Part shown: positions 43,222 through 52,575 of the stretch, piece by piece
Layout: every line of letters starts with the position of its first letter
How positions within the stretch are numbered: the stretch's first letter is position 1
Source: Qipengyuania aquimaris
Lineage (GTDB): Bacteria > Pseudomonadota > Alphaproteobacteria > Sphingomonadales > Sphingomonadaceae
DNA: 64,000 nucleotides
NCBI RefSeq assembly: GCF_009827445.1
Contig: NZ_WTYI01000001.1
Location: 1,812,381 to 1,876,380, forward strand
Direction of reading: 5' to 3'
Notes under the pieces: model-generated
The model's input: the letters and a program-made list of their open reading frames with translations, nothing else
Told to the model about the DNA's origin: nothing
Databases searched by the model: none
Made by a program: the position numbers and the translations under genes

Positions 43222-44217
43222 CTAGCCTCCGGTAACGCTCATATGGCGGGAGGTCGCAGGCGTATCGGCTGCGATATCGAAGTCGTGCCGCCGGGGCTTG
43301 CCTGCCAGCAGCGCGTCCATCGCCGCATCGAGCGCGCCCTCGCCGCCTTCACGCATGATATCGCGCAGTTCGACCTTCTGGTCATGGCCGAGACAACCAT
43401 AGACCGTGCCGGTGGCCGCGATCCTGATGCGGTTGCAGGAAGAGCAGAAATTCTCGCTCAGCGGCGTGATGAAGCCGATCCGGCGCCCGGTCCCTGCCAC
43501 CTCGAAATAGCGCGACGGTCCGCCAGTCTGGTAAGTCGTCGGCACGAGGGCGAGTTCGCGTTCAAGGGCGGCCCGCGCATGCGAGAGCGGGAGATAGGTG
43601 TCGGAGCGCTCCCCCTCCACTTCGCCAAGCGGCATCGTCTCGATCAGCGAGAGGTCGCATCCGCGCGCGCCGCACCACTTGGCCATGGACACGAATTCGG
43701 TGTCGTTCACGCCGCGCATCGCCACCATGTTGATCTTGACCGCGATGCCCGCCGCGCGGGCTGCATCGATCCCCTCGATTACGCGCGCCACGTCCCCGCC
43801 CCGCGTAATCGCGGCAAAGCGCGAAGGGGCCAGCGTGTCTAGGCTGACATTGATCCGCTCTATCCCAGCATCGAAAAGCTGTTCGGCCATCTGCGAAAGC
43901 AGCACGCCGTTCGTGGTCAGTGTCAGTTCTTCAAGACCGGATGCGCGTAGGGAGCCGAGCTCCTTTGCAAGGTCGACAATGCCGCGCCTTACCAGCGGCT
44001 CTCCCCCGGTCAGCCGGATGCGCTTCACGCCGCGGGCCACGAGATGGCGCGCAAGGTCGGCAAGCTCTTCCAGCGTCAACAGGTCGCGCCGCGGAAGGAA
44101 CTGCATGTCTTCGGCCATGCAATAGGTGCAGCGCAAATTGCACCGGTCGGTGACCGACATCCTCACGTAGTCGATCCTTCGACCGAAGCCGTCGATCAGG
44201 GGCGCTGCATCATGCAT
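43222..44217 (-). CDS. moaA: GTP 3',8-cyclase
   Basis: 331 residues. N-terminal radical-SAM cluster CNLRCTYC (C26, C30, C33), and the C-terminal second 4Fe-4S site CSSCNRIRI...GCL. The protein ends SVTGG; the terminal GG is needed for activity in MoaA. First step of molybdenum cofactor synthesis from GTP. The 22-bp gap to moeA upstream implies one transcript. Confidence 0.95.
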   Translation of the reverse strand: MHDAAPLIDGFGRRIDYVRMSVTDRCNLRCTYCMAEDMQFLPRRDLLTLEELADLARHLVARGVKRIRLTGGEPLVRRGIVDLAKELGSLRASGLEELTLTTNGVLLSQMAEQLFDAGIERINVSLDTLAPSRFAAITRGGDVARVIEGIDAARAAGIAVKINMVAMRGVNDTEFVSMAKWCGARGCDLSLIETMPLGEVEGERSDTYLPLSHARAALERELALVPTTYQTGGPSRYFEVAGTGRRIGFITPLSENFCSSCNRIRIAATGTVYGCLGHDQKVELRDIMREGGEGALDAAMDALLAGKPRRHDFDIAADTPATSRHMSVTGG

Positions 44218-44240
44218 GGCAGGAGAGTAGCTGCGCCCGG

Positions 44241-45422
44241 TCAGAAGTCGAGCGCCTGAATGGCCTGCCCTGCCGAAAGTCCGCCCGACCCTCCGGTCTG
44301 ACGCAGGAGCAGATCGGCCTTTGCCAGCAAGGCCTGCGCCCCCGATTGCTGGTTGGCGAAGGGCAGTGCGTTCCCCTTGCTGAGAGCGCCCCGCCCGAAA
44401 TGTTCGCGAGGACCGGGGGCAGGCAGGTCTTCCGCCAGTTCGAGCTCTCGCCAGCCCAGCACCTCGTCATAGTCCCCTCCGGCAAGCGCGGTGACGAGAG
44501 GCGCGAGGAAAAGCCGTGCGGTGACGAGCGCAGACGTCGGGTTGCCCGGCAGGCCGAGAACGAAGCGCTCACCATCACCCTTCGCGCACCAGACAGGCTT
44601 GCCCGGGCGCATGGCGATCCTGGAAAAGAGAGTGCGAAAGTTCCCTCCTTCTATCGAACGACTGGCAAAATCGCGCTCTCCCACCGATGCGCCGCCAATC
44701 GTTACCAGGACATCGCACCGGTCAAGCAATCGGGCGGCCAGTTCCTCGATGCGGTCGGGATCGTCCGGTGCGACCGCGCTGTCGACGATCGTCGCACCAT
44801 ACTGACGGGCCATTTCGGCAAGGGCCGGCGTGATGCTGTCGGGCAAGGCGCCGGGACGGTCGCTAGCTGTGCCGGGCGCGACAAGTTCATCCCCGGTAGC
44901 AAGGATCGCTATCCGCGGTGCCCGCCACGCCCAAACCTCTGCGCAATCGGCGGCGGCGGCAGCGACCAGTTGCCGTGGCCCCAACCGTGTCCCCGCATCC
45001 AGCAAGGTCTCGCCTTCGCGAAAGTCCGAACCCCGGGCGCGGATGTGCCGCGCCTCGCCATATTCGCCGACGGTCTCGAGTTGCTCGCCCCGCGTCTCGA
45101 CGATCTCCTGCACCAGCACGCGGTCGGCCCCCTCGGGAACCGGCGCACCGGTGAAAATGCGGACCGCTTCGCCCTGCGATATTCCCGCCGGCGCCTGCGA
45201 ACCGGCATAGGATTTACCGACGATGCGCAAAGGGCCCGGCAGGTCGGTATCACGCACGGCATACCCATCCATCGCGGAGACATCGAAACGCGGCGCATCG
45301 ATGCGGGCTTCGACGGAGCGCGAAAGACGCAGTCCAGCAGCCTCCCCGATGGCGACCCGCACCTCTTCCAGGGGCCCTGCCGCTTCGCGCAGGATCGCGC
45401 TGGCTTCGTCGAACGATATCAA
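44241..45422 (-). CDS. moeA: Molybdopterin molybdotransferase
   Basis: 393 residues: MISFDEASAILREAAGP, SAMDGYAVR, IFTGAPVPEGADRVLVQE, the MoCF-binding loop ITIGGASVGERDF and the C-terminal domain with GLPGNPTSALVT. Inserts molybdate into adenylated molybdopterin. TTG start at 45422 matches the family N-terminus; no ATG fits. Transcribed ahead of moaA. Confidence 0.94.
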   Translation of the reverse strand: MISFDEASAILREAAGPLEEVRVAIGEAAGLRLSRSVEARIDAPRFDVSAMDGYAVRDTDLPGPLRIVGKSYAGSQAPAGISQGEAVRIFTGAPVPEGADRVLVQEIVETRGEQLETVGEYGEARHIRARGSDFREGETLLDAGTRLGPRQLVAAAAADCAEVWAWRAPRIAILATGDELVAPGTASDRPGALPDSITPALAEMARQYGATIVDSAVAPDDPDRIEELAARLLDRCDVLVTIGGASVGERDFASRSIEGGNFRTLFSRIAMRPGKPVWCAKGDGERFVLGLPGNPTSALVTARLFLAPLVTALAGGDYDEVLGWRELELAEDLPAPGPREHFGRGALSKGNALPFANQQSGAQALLAKADLLLRQTGGSGGLSAGQAIQALDF

Positions 45423-45591
45423 GATATTGGCCCGACCGCGACAGGGGCAGCGTTTTTCACCTGGCGATCGGTCATTCGCTTTCTCTTCATCCCGCTTGGT
45501 TAACGCCCCACCCCTAGCGAAGAGGCAGGCCCATGCAACCTCGCGAGACCATCCTTGAGGGCGCGGCAGTCATGGGGCACATACACCTACC

Positions 45592-46938
45592 ATGGACCAA
45601 GGGGGAAAATCGGACGCAATGCAGACAGGACTTGAACGCGCGTGCGCACGCCTCGGCCTTGGGCAGCCCGACGACGCGAAACGCCTGACCGGCGGCGCCA
45701 CAATGGAGAGCTGGCGCTTTCACGCGGAAGGCAAGGACTACGTCTTGCGCCGCGCACCGAGCATGGCGTTCATGACCGAGCGCCCGTTCGGCCACGCCAC
45801 CGAAGCGGCGATCATCGAGGCGGCGCAGAAGAAGGGCGTAACCGCGCCCCGCATTGCCGGTGTGCTGGAGGAAAGCGACGGCCTTGGCTCCGGCTTCATC
45901 ATGGAAGCATTGCCCGGCACGCCCGATCCGCGCGCAATCCAGTCGATGGAGACGCCGCTACAAATACTCGTCGAGGCTGCCGGAGATCTGGCCCGCATCC
46001 ATTCGCTCGGCGCGTGCGATCTTCCGGGCGACGTCCCCGTCATGGAATATGCCGAAGCGGTGGCGAACCTGCGCCAGCAATTCGAGGATGCAGGCGGCGA
46101 CAGGCCGATCATCGCCCTTGGCCTGCGCTGGCTGATGGACAATTTGCCCGACCCGGTCGAACCTGTTCTCAACCATGGCGACTTCCGCCTTGGCAATATC
46201 CTCGCCGAGGACAGCCATCTGACCGGCGTGCTCGACTGGGAGCTGGCTCATTTCGGTGACTGGCACGAAGACCTCGCGTTTGGCTGCATGGCAGTGTGGC
46301 GTTTTGGGGGGTATGACAAACCGGCGCTCGGCCTCGGCTCGCTGGAAGAATATTTCGCGGCCTACGAAGAGGCAGGCGGCAGGCCGGTAGACCCTGCACG
46401 CTTCCGCTTCTGGACGGTCTATCGCACCGTTTGGTGGGCGCTGGGCTGCCTCAAGATGGCAAGTTACTGGCGCAGCGGGGAAGACCGCATGCTGGAACGC
46501 GTCGTCATCTCGCGCCGCACGAGCGAGCAGGAACTGGACCTCCTGCTGTTGCTCGAAGAAGACGCGCCGGATGAGGAACGCAACCAGTCGATTGCTCCTC
46601 CAGAAGCGCCCGAAACGCATGGCGAGGCGACAAGCGGCGAAGTTGCGACCGCGATTTCCGAATGGCTGGAGACGATCAAGGACCGGATGGAAGGGCACGA
46701 CCGCTTCCAGCTTGCCGTGGCCCGCAACGCTTTGGGCATGATCGCACGGGACGATGCGCTGATGCCGGTCGAAGGCGACGCCGAACTCGCCGAGGCGCTG
46801 CTGGAAGGTGAGATCGATCTCGCGTCCCCTGGCCTGCTAGCCGAATTACGCGAAACCGCTTTCGCCAAGCTTTCGGCGGATGTGCCCAAATACCCCTCGC
46901 TCGCGGTGGCGCGGCGTCAATGGATCGGAGACGATTGA
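45592..46938 (+). CDS. APH-type kinase fused to a DUF6285 domain
   Basis: 448 residues. The phosphotransferase (aminoglycoside-phosphotransferase fold) has nucleotide Lys region YVLRRAPS, catalytic NHGDFRLGNIL (HGD 195-197) and metal Asp in GVLDWELAHFGD (D215). This subgroup resembles the kinase domain of ACAD10/11 and bacterial LvaA, which phosphorylate hydroxyacyl-CoA. From about residue 345 the C-terminus matches the DUF6285 pattern (EWLETIKDRMEGHDRFQLAVARNAL). Start ATG 45592; ATG 45619 is an alternative. The stop overlaps the acyl-CoA dehydrogenase start. Confidence 0.87.
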   Translation: MDQGGKSDAMQTGLERACARLGLGQPDDAKRLTGGATMESWRFHAEGKDYVLRRAPSMAFMTERPFGHATEAAIIEAAQKKGVTAPRIAGVLEESDGLGSGFIMEALPGTPDPRAIQSMETPLQILVEAAGDLARIHSLGACDLPGDVPVMEYAEAVANLRQQFEDAGGDRPIIALGLRWLMDNLPDPVEPVLNHGDFRLGNILAEDSHLTGVLDWELAHFGDWHEDLAFGCMAVWRFGGYDKPALGLGSLEEYFAAYEEAGGRPVDPARFRFWTVYRTVWWALGCLKMASYWRSGEDRMLERVVISRRTSEQELDLLLLLEEDAPDEERNQSIAPPEAPETHGEATSGEVATAISEWLETIKDRMEGHDRFQLAVARNALGMIARDDALMPVEGDAELAEALLEGEIDLASPGLLAELRETAFAKLSADVPKYPSLAVARRQWIGDD

Positions 46939-48218
46939 TGGATTTCAGCATTCCGCAGGATCTCGAGGACTACTACGCCGAACTCGTTTCCTTCATCGAG
47001 GCAGAGATCGAACCGCTGGTCGCAAGGGATGATAACATCCGGTTCTTCGACCATCGCCGCGAGAATGCGCGCACCGATTGGGAGCGCGGCGGCTTGCCCA
47101 ATCACGAGTGGGAGGACCTGCTGCGCCAGGCCCGCAAGGTCGCCGACGAGGCCGGCCACTGGCGCTTCTCCGCGCCGAAGAAATATGGCGGGAAAGACGG
47201 TTCGAACCTCTGGATGGCGGTGATCCGCGACCGTTTTGCGCAGCGTGGGCTCGGCCTGCACAACGACCTGCAGAACGAACACAGCATTGTCGGGAATTTC
47301 CCCTTCGTCGCCATGTTCGAGACCTTCGGGACGCAGGAGCAGAAGGAGGATTTCATCCTCGGCGGTTTCGAAGGCACGCGCCGCGTCGCCTTCGGCCTGA
47401 CCGAGCCCGACCACGGTTCGGATGCCACCCACATGGAGACCCGCGCGGTGCGCGAAACGCGTGACGGTGTCGACGGCTGGCGGATCAACGGCGAGAAGAT
47501 GTGGATCACCGGCATGCATGTCGCCACGCACTGCGCGCTGTTCGCCCGCACGGACGGGGAAGACGGCGCGGCACGCGGGATCACCTGTTTCCTCGTCCCC
47601 AATCCGACCGAGGGGCTGGAGATCGAAGAGTGGATGTGGACCTTCAACATGCCCACCGACCACCCGCGCTTAAGCTTCACCGATGTCTGGGTGCCCGATA
47701 GCGCGATCCTTGGCAAAGAAGGTCGCGGTCTCGCGCTTGCGCAGAGCTTCGTCCACCAGAACCGCATCCGGCAGGCCGCATCCTCGCTTGGCGCGGCGCA
47801 ATTCTGCGTCGAGGAGAGCGTGAAATACGCGCGTGAACGCAAACCCTTCGGCGAGGAATTGGCGCGCAACCAGGCGATCCAGTTCCCCTTGGTCGAGCTG
47901 GCGACACAATGCGAAATGCTCCGCCTGCTGATCTACAAGACCGCCTGCGAAATGGACAATATGCCGCACGAGGAGATCGAGCGGACGATCTCCGACAAGG
48001 TGTCCATGTGCAATTACTGGGCGAACCGCCTGGTCTGCGAAGCCGCCGACCGCGCTATGCAGGTGCATGGCGGCATCGGCTATTCACGCCACAAGCCGTT
48101 CGAGCACATTTATCGCCATCACCGCCGCTACCGGATCACCGAAGGTGCGGAGGAAATCCAGATGCGCAAGGTTGCCGCCTACCTATTCGGCTATCTGGGG
48201 CCAAGACGGCAGGGCTAG
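46938..48218 (+). CDS. Acyl-CoA dehydrogenase (ACAD10/11-like)
   Basis: 426 residues from ATG 46938, with GGAG upstream. Pattern: N-terminal helical domain, beta domain with GLTEPDHGSDATHMET and WITGMHVATHCALFART, then C-terminal helices with GIGYSRHKPFEHIYRHHRRYRITEGAEEIQ. The ending and the partner kinase gene place it in the ACAD11-like group. It shares one base with the kinase stop (TGATG), so translation is coupled. A terminator on the opposite strand follows. Confidence 0.92.
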   Translation: MDFSIPQDLEDYYAELVSFIEAEIEPLVARDDNIRFFDHRRENARTDWERGGLPNHEWEDLLRQARKVADEAGHWRFSAPKKYGGKDGSNLWMAVIRDRFAQRGLGLHNDLQNEHSIVGNFPFVAMFETFGTQEQKEDFILGGFEGTRRVAFGLTEPDHGSDATHMETRAVRETRDGVDGWRINGEKMWITGMHVATHCALFARTDGEDGAARGITCFLVPNPTEGLEIEEWMWTFNMPTDHPRLSFTDVWVPDSAILGKEGRGLALAQSFVHQNRIRQAASSLGAAQFCVEESVKYARERKPFGEELARNQAIQFPLVELATQCEMLRLLIYKTACEMDNMPHEEIERTISDKVSMCNYWANRLVCEAADRAMQVHGGIGYSRHKPFEHIYRHHRRYRITEGAEEIQMRKVAAYLFGYLGPRRQG

Positions 48219-48241
48219 AACGCCGGCCGCTACCCGCAACG

Positions 48242-48269
48242 AAAAAGGGGCGACCCGAAGGCCGCCCCC
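48242..48269 (-). terminator. Terminator after the TonB receptor 48292-50949
   Basis: Minus strand: GGGGCGGCC-TTCG-GGTCGCCCC (one G-T pair) followed by TTTTTC. It lies 23 bp past the receptor stop. Confidence 0.88.
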
Positions 48270-48291
48270 AATTCATCGACATGTCCCGCGA

Positions 48292-50949
48292 TCAGAACTT
48301 GCCGCGTACCGTCACACCGTACATCCGCGGTTCCTGCGTGAAGGCAGAACGCGAACCCGACCGCAGGGTCGTGTTGAAGGTCACTCCGCGCGTAACGACG
48401 TTGGTGAGGTTGGTGACCCAAGCTTCGATACCCCAGCTCTCGTCGATACCGCCGACACCTGCGCGCATGTTGATCTTGATGTTGCCATCCTGGTAATCGA
48501 ACGGCAGCAGCGGCGTGTTGCCGAGATCGGCTGCGGTTGTCGGCACTTCGCGCGGCTGCGTCGAAGTACGACGATCGCTCTCCGCACGGATCTGGCCGTT
48601 GAGGAAGAAGCTCAGGCTGTTGCTGATATCGCCGCGATAGGTCGTGCCGACGATCGAGACGAATTCCGGAGCGTTCGTCAACGGAGCACCGCACAGGTTG
48701 CGGACACGCAGCGGGTCGGCATCGGTCGCACAGTCATCCGGGTAGGACGCATCGGTGTAGGTGAGGCCGGCATTGACGGTGAGACCGCCGGTCGGCCGGA
48801 TCTGCGCTTCGAATTCCATGCCCTTCGACAGCGCCTTTGGCACGTTGAAGGTCTGGAACTGGGCTCCGGTGAACTCCAGGACCTGGAAGTCGCTGAATTC
48901 CTGATAGAAGATAGCTATATTGGTTGTCAGGTCTCCATCGAGGAAACGGCCCTTGAGACCAAGTTCATACGCATCGACTTCTTCACTATCGAAGCGCGGA
49001 TCAGCGCCGCCAACCGCAGCAGTGGAATCGAGGTTGAAACCGCCTGCCTTATAGCCGTGCGTGAAGCTGCCGTACGCATTCACATCGCCGAAGTCATAGC
49101 CAAGCTTGACCGTGTAGATCAGCTCTTCATCGTTGAACTCGCCAGCGAATTCACGCGGCAGCGGTAGCGGGATCGCATCCGTACCGATGGCCGGGGCCAC
49201 GAAGGGGAAGCAGCTCAGGACGAAGGCCGTGGGTGCCAAGGCCCCTACGGTTGCCGGGATCGCTGCCGCAGGAACGCCCGCAGCACCTGCAGCCTGCCCA
49301 AGGCGCGTTGTACCGCCGTTGAGGAAGCCGAGGCAGGTCGGATTGTTGACCGCCAGCTGGTCGAAGCTGCCGTCCTTGCTTTCATCCGACCAGCGCGCAC
49401 CAAGCGTAAGGCTGAGCCTGTCGGTGACGTCGAACGTGTTGTGCGTGAAGATCGACCAGCTGGTGCTGTCCTGTTCGAACAAATTGGTGCTCGTCGTGCC
49501 TGCCGGATCGACACCGCCACTCAGGAATGTGAGCGGGTTGGCCGGATCGAGCGCAAGCCCGTTGGCAGCGGCGGCATAGAAAATGCCCAGCGGCGGGGTG
49601 ATCGGCGCACTGCCGCCGGCCAGCAACGCTCCGGACAGTTCGCCGTAGTCTGCGCCGAGTCCAGCGACGACGGTCTGGTCGATTTTCTCGTTGGAGTAGT
49701 ACCCGCCCAGCATCCACTGCAGTCGGCCGGCATCGCCCTGGAAGCGAAGCTCGTGCGTCATGGTCTTGATTGTGGTGCCGCCACCGGGAAGGATGTTGAA
49801 CACATCGAGGCCCGAGAAGTCGGAATCGTAGCTCTCGTCATTCTCGTACTTGCGGTACGAACCGATGTAGATTGCATCGATGCTATCGCTCAGCGGTAGC
49901 TCGAATTCGCCGAGGATGCCCCACTGATTGCTCGAGGCCAGGTGTTCGACATCGGCCGATGCAATCTGGTTCTCGGTCGCTTCTTCGGCAGTCGTCTGGT
50001 CGAAGGGATTGGTGGCAACGACCGGAGCCGACATGCCGCCTCGCGGACCGACACCGACAATGCCGAACAGGCCGCCGGTTTCAACCGGGGATTGCAGCAA
50101 TTCGACCGGACCGCAGCAGTCGCCGCTCGATTCCGAATAGTCGCCGATAATCCGGCCGCGGAAACCGCTGTCGGTTTCCCATCCAAGCTGTCCACGGACG
50201 AGGAACTGGTCGACGCTGTTGGTGTCTTCGAGGAAATTGCCGTTCGCGTCGTTGACGGTGATGAAGCCGTCACGTTCGCGCCAGGCGCCGGTCAGGCGGA
50301 CGGCAACCTTGTCCTGCACGATCGGCATGTTGACCGCGCCCTGCACACTCAGATGGTCGTAATTGCCATAGGTGGCGTTCACGAAACCGCCGAATTCGAA
50401 CAGGTCGGGCCGCTTGTTGATGATGTTGAGCGCACCGGCAGAGGTATTGCGTCCGAAGAGCGTGCCCTGCGGACCGCGCAGAACCTCGACGCGTTCCACG
50501 TCGACGAATTCGGAAAGCGCAATGCCCGGGCGCGACTGGTAAGCGCCATCGACGAAAATGCCGACCGCGCTTTCGAAGCCGATGTTGTTCGATGTCGTAC
50601 CGACACCGCGAATACGCAACACGACCGTGCCGGAAGAGTTCTGGGCTTGCGAGGTCGAGAAGCTAGGTGAAACCTGAGTGATGTTCTGGACGTTCACGAC
50701 GCCCTGCTGTTCCAGCTGAGCCGGACTGACTGCTGTCACCGCCAGCGGGATTTGCTGCACATCCTGCGCGCGCTTGGTCGCCGTCACGATGATGACGTCC
50801 GTGTCGCCGCCGAGAAGTTCGCTGTCGCCGTCGATCTGCCCGTCTGTCGACGCGCTGGAATCCATCGGTTCGGCGTTTTGCGCAAAGGCTGGCGTGGACA
50901 ACACGGTCCCGCACAATGCAGCGGCTACGATCTTGGTTCGATAATTCAT
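48292..50949 (-). CDS. TonB-dependent receptor
   Basis: 885 residues from ATG 50949 (GGGAGAG upstream). Signal peptide ending FAQ, a TonB-box-like DVIIVTATKR, plug domain with VVLRIRGVGTTSNNIGFESA and VEVLRGPQGTLFGRNTSAGALNI, then a barrel of about 22 strands ending EPRMYGVTVRGKF (terminal F). Imports a bulky substrate across the outer membrane; no adjacent siderophore genes. Divergent from the D-amino-acid oxidoreductase gene, so an amino-acid or peptide ligand is plausible (inference). Confidence 0.92.
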   Translation of the reverse strand: MNYRTKIVAAALCGTVLSTPAFAQNAEPMDSSASTDGQIDGDSELLGGDTDVIIVTATKRAQDVQQIPLAVTAVSPAQLEQQGVVNVQNITQVSPSFSTSQAQNSSGTVVLRIRGVGTTSNNIGFESAVGIFVDGAYQSRPGIALSEFVDVERVEVLRGPQGTLFGRNTSAGALNIINKRPDLFEFGGFVNATYGNYDHLSVQGAVNMPIVQDKVAVRLTGAWRERDGFITVNDANGNFLEDTNSVDQFLVRGQLGWETDSGFRGRIIGDYSESSGDCCGPVELLQSPVETGGLFGIVGVGPRGGMSAPVVATNPFDQTTAEEATENQIASADVEHLASSNQWGILGEFELPLSDSIDAIYIGSYRKYENDESYDSDFSGLDVFNILPGGGTTIKTMTHELRFQGDAGRLQWMLGGYYSNEKIDQTVVAGLGADYGELSGALLAGGSAPITPPLGIFYAAAANGLALDPANPLTFLSGGVDPAGTTSTNLFEQDSTSWSIFTHNTFDVTDRLSLTLGARWSDESKDGSFDQLAVNNPTCLGFLNGGTTRLGQAAGAAGVPAAAIPATVGALAPTAFVLSCFPFVAPAIGTDAIPLPLPREFAGEFNDEELIYTVKLGYDFGDVNAYGSFTHGYKAGGFNLDSTAAVGGADPRFDSEEVDAYELGLKGRFLDGDLTTNIAIFYQEFSDFQVLEFTGAQFQTFNVPKALSKGMEFEAQIRPTGGLTVNAGLTYTDASYPDDCATDADPLRVRNLCGAPLTNAPEFVSIVGTTYRGDISNSLSFFLNGQIRAESDRRTSTQPREVPTTAADLGNTPLLPFDYQDGNIKINMRAGVGGIDESWGIEAWVTNLTNVVTRGVTFNTTLRSGSRSAFTQEPRMYGVTVRGKF

Positions 50950-51354
50950 GGCTCTCTCCCAACTTGTCCGGATTTTCCCGGATCTAGCTCTCTTCCCAAC
51001 AACCCTCAGCGAATTCACCACGTTCGGGCCATCTTTGTCAAAACTCTATTTGTGTTAATCGACAAAGCCCTTCGGCCAGCCCACCGTGCCAAGGGTTTGG
51101 CATTCTGGGTGACGCTACGGAAGCTGGGCCTCTGCATGAAGCGCACTTGCAGACCGGTTAAGAAATCGATGGCCAGGAAAATATGGACCCGCGTTGCCGA
51201 GCCTGGCGCGAAAGCAACGTGCATTGCAGTCCAGCAACATTGTGTCCTTGGCGGCGCGCCGTCAGATGCCGCCAGCCAAGCCATAGATAGGGGCTATGCC
51301 AAGCATCACGTCTCGCTCTGGCGCGCTGTTTCCCAAGAGCGCAAATTATCTCTC
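50950..51354. other. 405-bp divergent intergenic region
   Basis: The only gene-free stretch above 300 bases. It contains an inverted repeat CTTTGTC (51033-51039) / GACAAAG (51061-51067) around an AT-rich centre (aaaactctatttgtgttaa), which may be a promoter-operator for the receptor. A CATAG...CTATG dyad lies near 51283-51299. The frame of the next gene is open here (to 50752) but does not look like protein; nor does the minus-strand 89-codon frame. Confidence 0.5.
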
Positions 51355-52575
51355 ATGGGTTCGACGGGGACTGCCATTGTCATCGGAGCCGGGGTTGTCG
51401 GCGTTACCAGCGCCTATGCTCTCGCACGGAGGGGATGGAAGGTGGAACTGGTCGACGCCGCCCCTGATGTGGCCGCCGGTGCTTCCCGGGGGAATGGCCG
51501 TCAGCTGAGTTATTCGCACACGGGCGCTCTTGCCTCGCCGAGCCTTATGCCAAAGCTGCCGAAGCTTGCCCTTGGATGCGATCCTGCCTTCCGGCTGTCG
51601 CTCAAGCCCGACCTTGTTTACGCTAGATGGCTGACAGCGTTTCTTTGGCAGTGCCGCCGACCTGCCTTCGCGCGCAACACGCTGGAATGCAGCAAGCTGG
51701 CAAGCGAATCCCGCCGCGCCATGGACAGGCTCCTGGACGATCACGCCCTTTCCTTCGGCCTGCGCGATGCCGGCAAGCTGGTCTTGCTGCCCGATGCACG
51801 TGCGGTTGACGATGCCCGCGCCACATTGCGGTTGACTGCGCAGTTCGGCCAGCCGCAGGACATCCTTTCACGCTTGGCTGCGATAGAGATCGAACCAGCG
51901 CTCGAAGGCTTCGCCGCGCAATTCGCCGGTGCCGTCTATGCGCCGCAAGACCAGACGGCAGATTGCGCCCTGTTCTGCAAACGCCTGCTCGCGACAATCA
52001 CCGCCGAATACGGTGTCGTCTTCCGGGGTGGGATGAGGGCCGTCAGGATTGAGGACGGGAAAGCGGAAAGCGTTGTCCGTTTCGCCAATGGCGACGCGCG
52101 AGCTGCGCCGCTCGTCATCGTGGCAGGCGGGCATGAGGCGAACAGGCTGCTTGCACCTCTCGGTCACAGGCAAGCGATCGCCCCGATGAAAGGCTATTCT
52201 TTTACCGCGCCCGCCGGACGAAAGGCACCCCAGGTCTCCATAACCGACAGTGCGAACAGGCTGGTTTTCACGCGGCTCGAAGACCGGATCCTCGTCGCCG
52301 GGCGCGCCGAGCTCGGAGAGACTTCGGCCGAGGTCGACGTCGACCGCCTTCAAGCCATGACCCGGCAGGCCCAGGCAGTCATGCCCGACGCTGCCGATTA
52401 TTCCGCAAGCGACGAAGGGTGGGCGGGCATTCGTCCGATGACCCCGAATTCGCTACCCGTCATACGCAAACTCTCTTCCTCGCTGGCGATCAACGTGGGT
52501 CACGGCATGCTGGGATGGACGCTGGCGATGGGTTCTTCCAACCGGCTAGCACAGATCGTCGGCTCCCCCGCTTAG
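51355..52575 (+). CDS. FAD-dependent D-amino-acid dehydrogenase-like oxidoreductase
   Basis: 406 residues. Rossmann start TAIVIGAGVVGVTSAYALARRGWKVELVD (GxGxxG, then acidic D), GASRGNGRQLSYSHTGALASP (the DadA-type N-G-[RQ] loop), YAPQDQTADCALFC, and a C-terminal FAD segment SDEGWAGIRPMTPNSLPVI followed by NVGHGMLGWTLAMGS. Oxidises an amine or D-amino acid to the imino/keto acid. Cytoplasmic, probably membrane-associated. Its stop overlaps the convergent D-aminoacylase stop by 3 bp. Confidence 0.9.
   Translation: MGSTGTAIVIGAGVVGVTSAYALARRGWKVELVDAAPDVAAGASRGNGRQLSYSHTGALASPSLMPKLPKLALGCDPAFRLSLKPDLVYARWLTAFLWQCRRPAFARNTLECSKLASESRRAMDRLLDDHALSFGLRDAGKLVLLPDARAVDDARATLRLTAQFGQPQDILSRLAAIEIEPALEGFAAQFAGAVYAPQDQTADCALFCKRLLATITAEYGVVFRGGMRAVRIEDGKAESVVRFANGDARAAPLVIVAGGHEANRLLAPLGHRQAIAPMKGYSFTAPAGRKAPQVSITDSANRLVFTRLEDRILVAGRAELGETSAEVDVDRLQAMTRQAQAVMPDAADYSASDEGWAGIRPMTPNSLPVIRKLSSSLAINVGHGMLGWTLAMGSSNRLAQIVGSPA

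Noticed and set aside
51015..51284. 89-codon minus-strand frame in the 405-bp intergenic region
   Set aside because: No ribosome site, no signal peptide or domain, and unlike the neighbouring proteins in composition.
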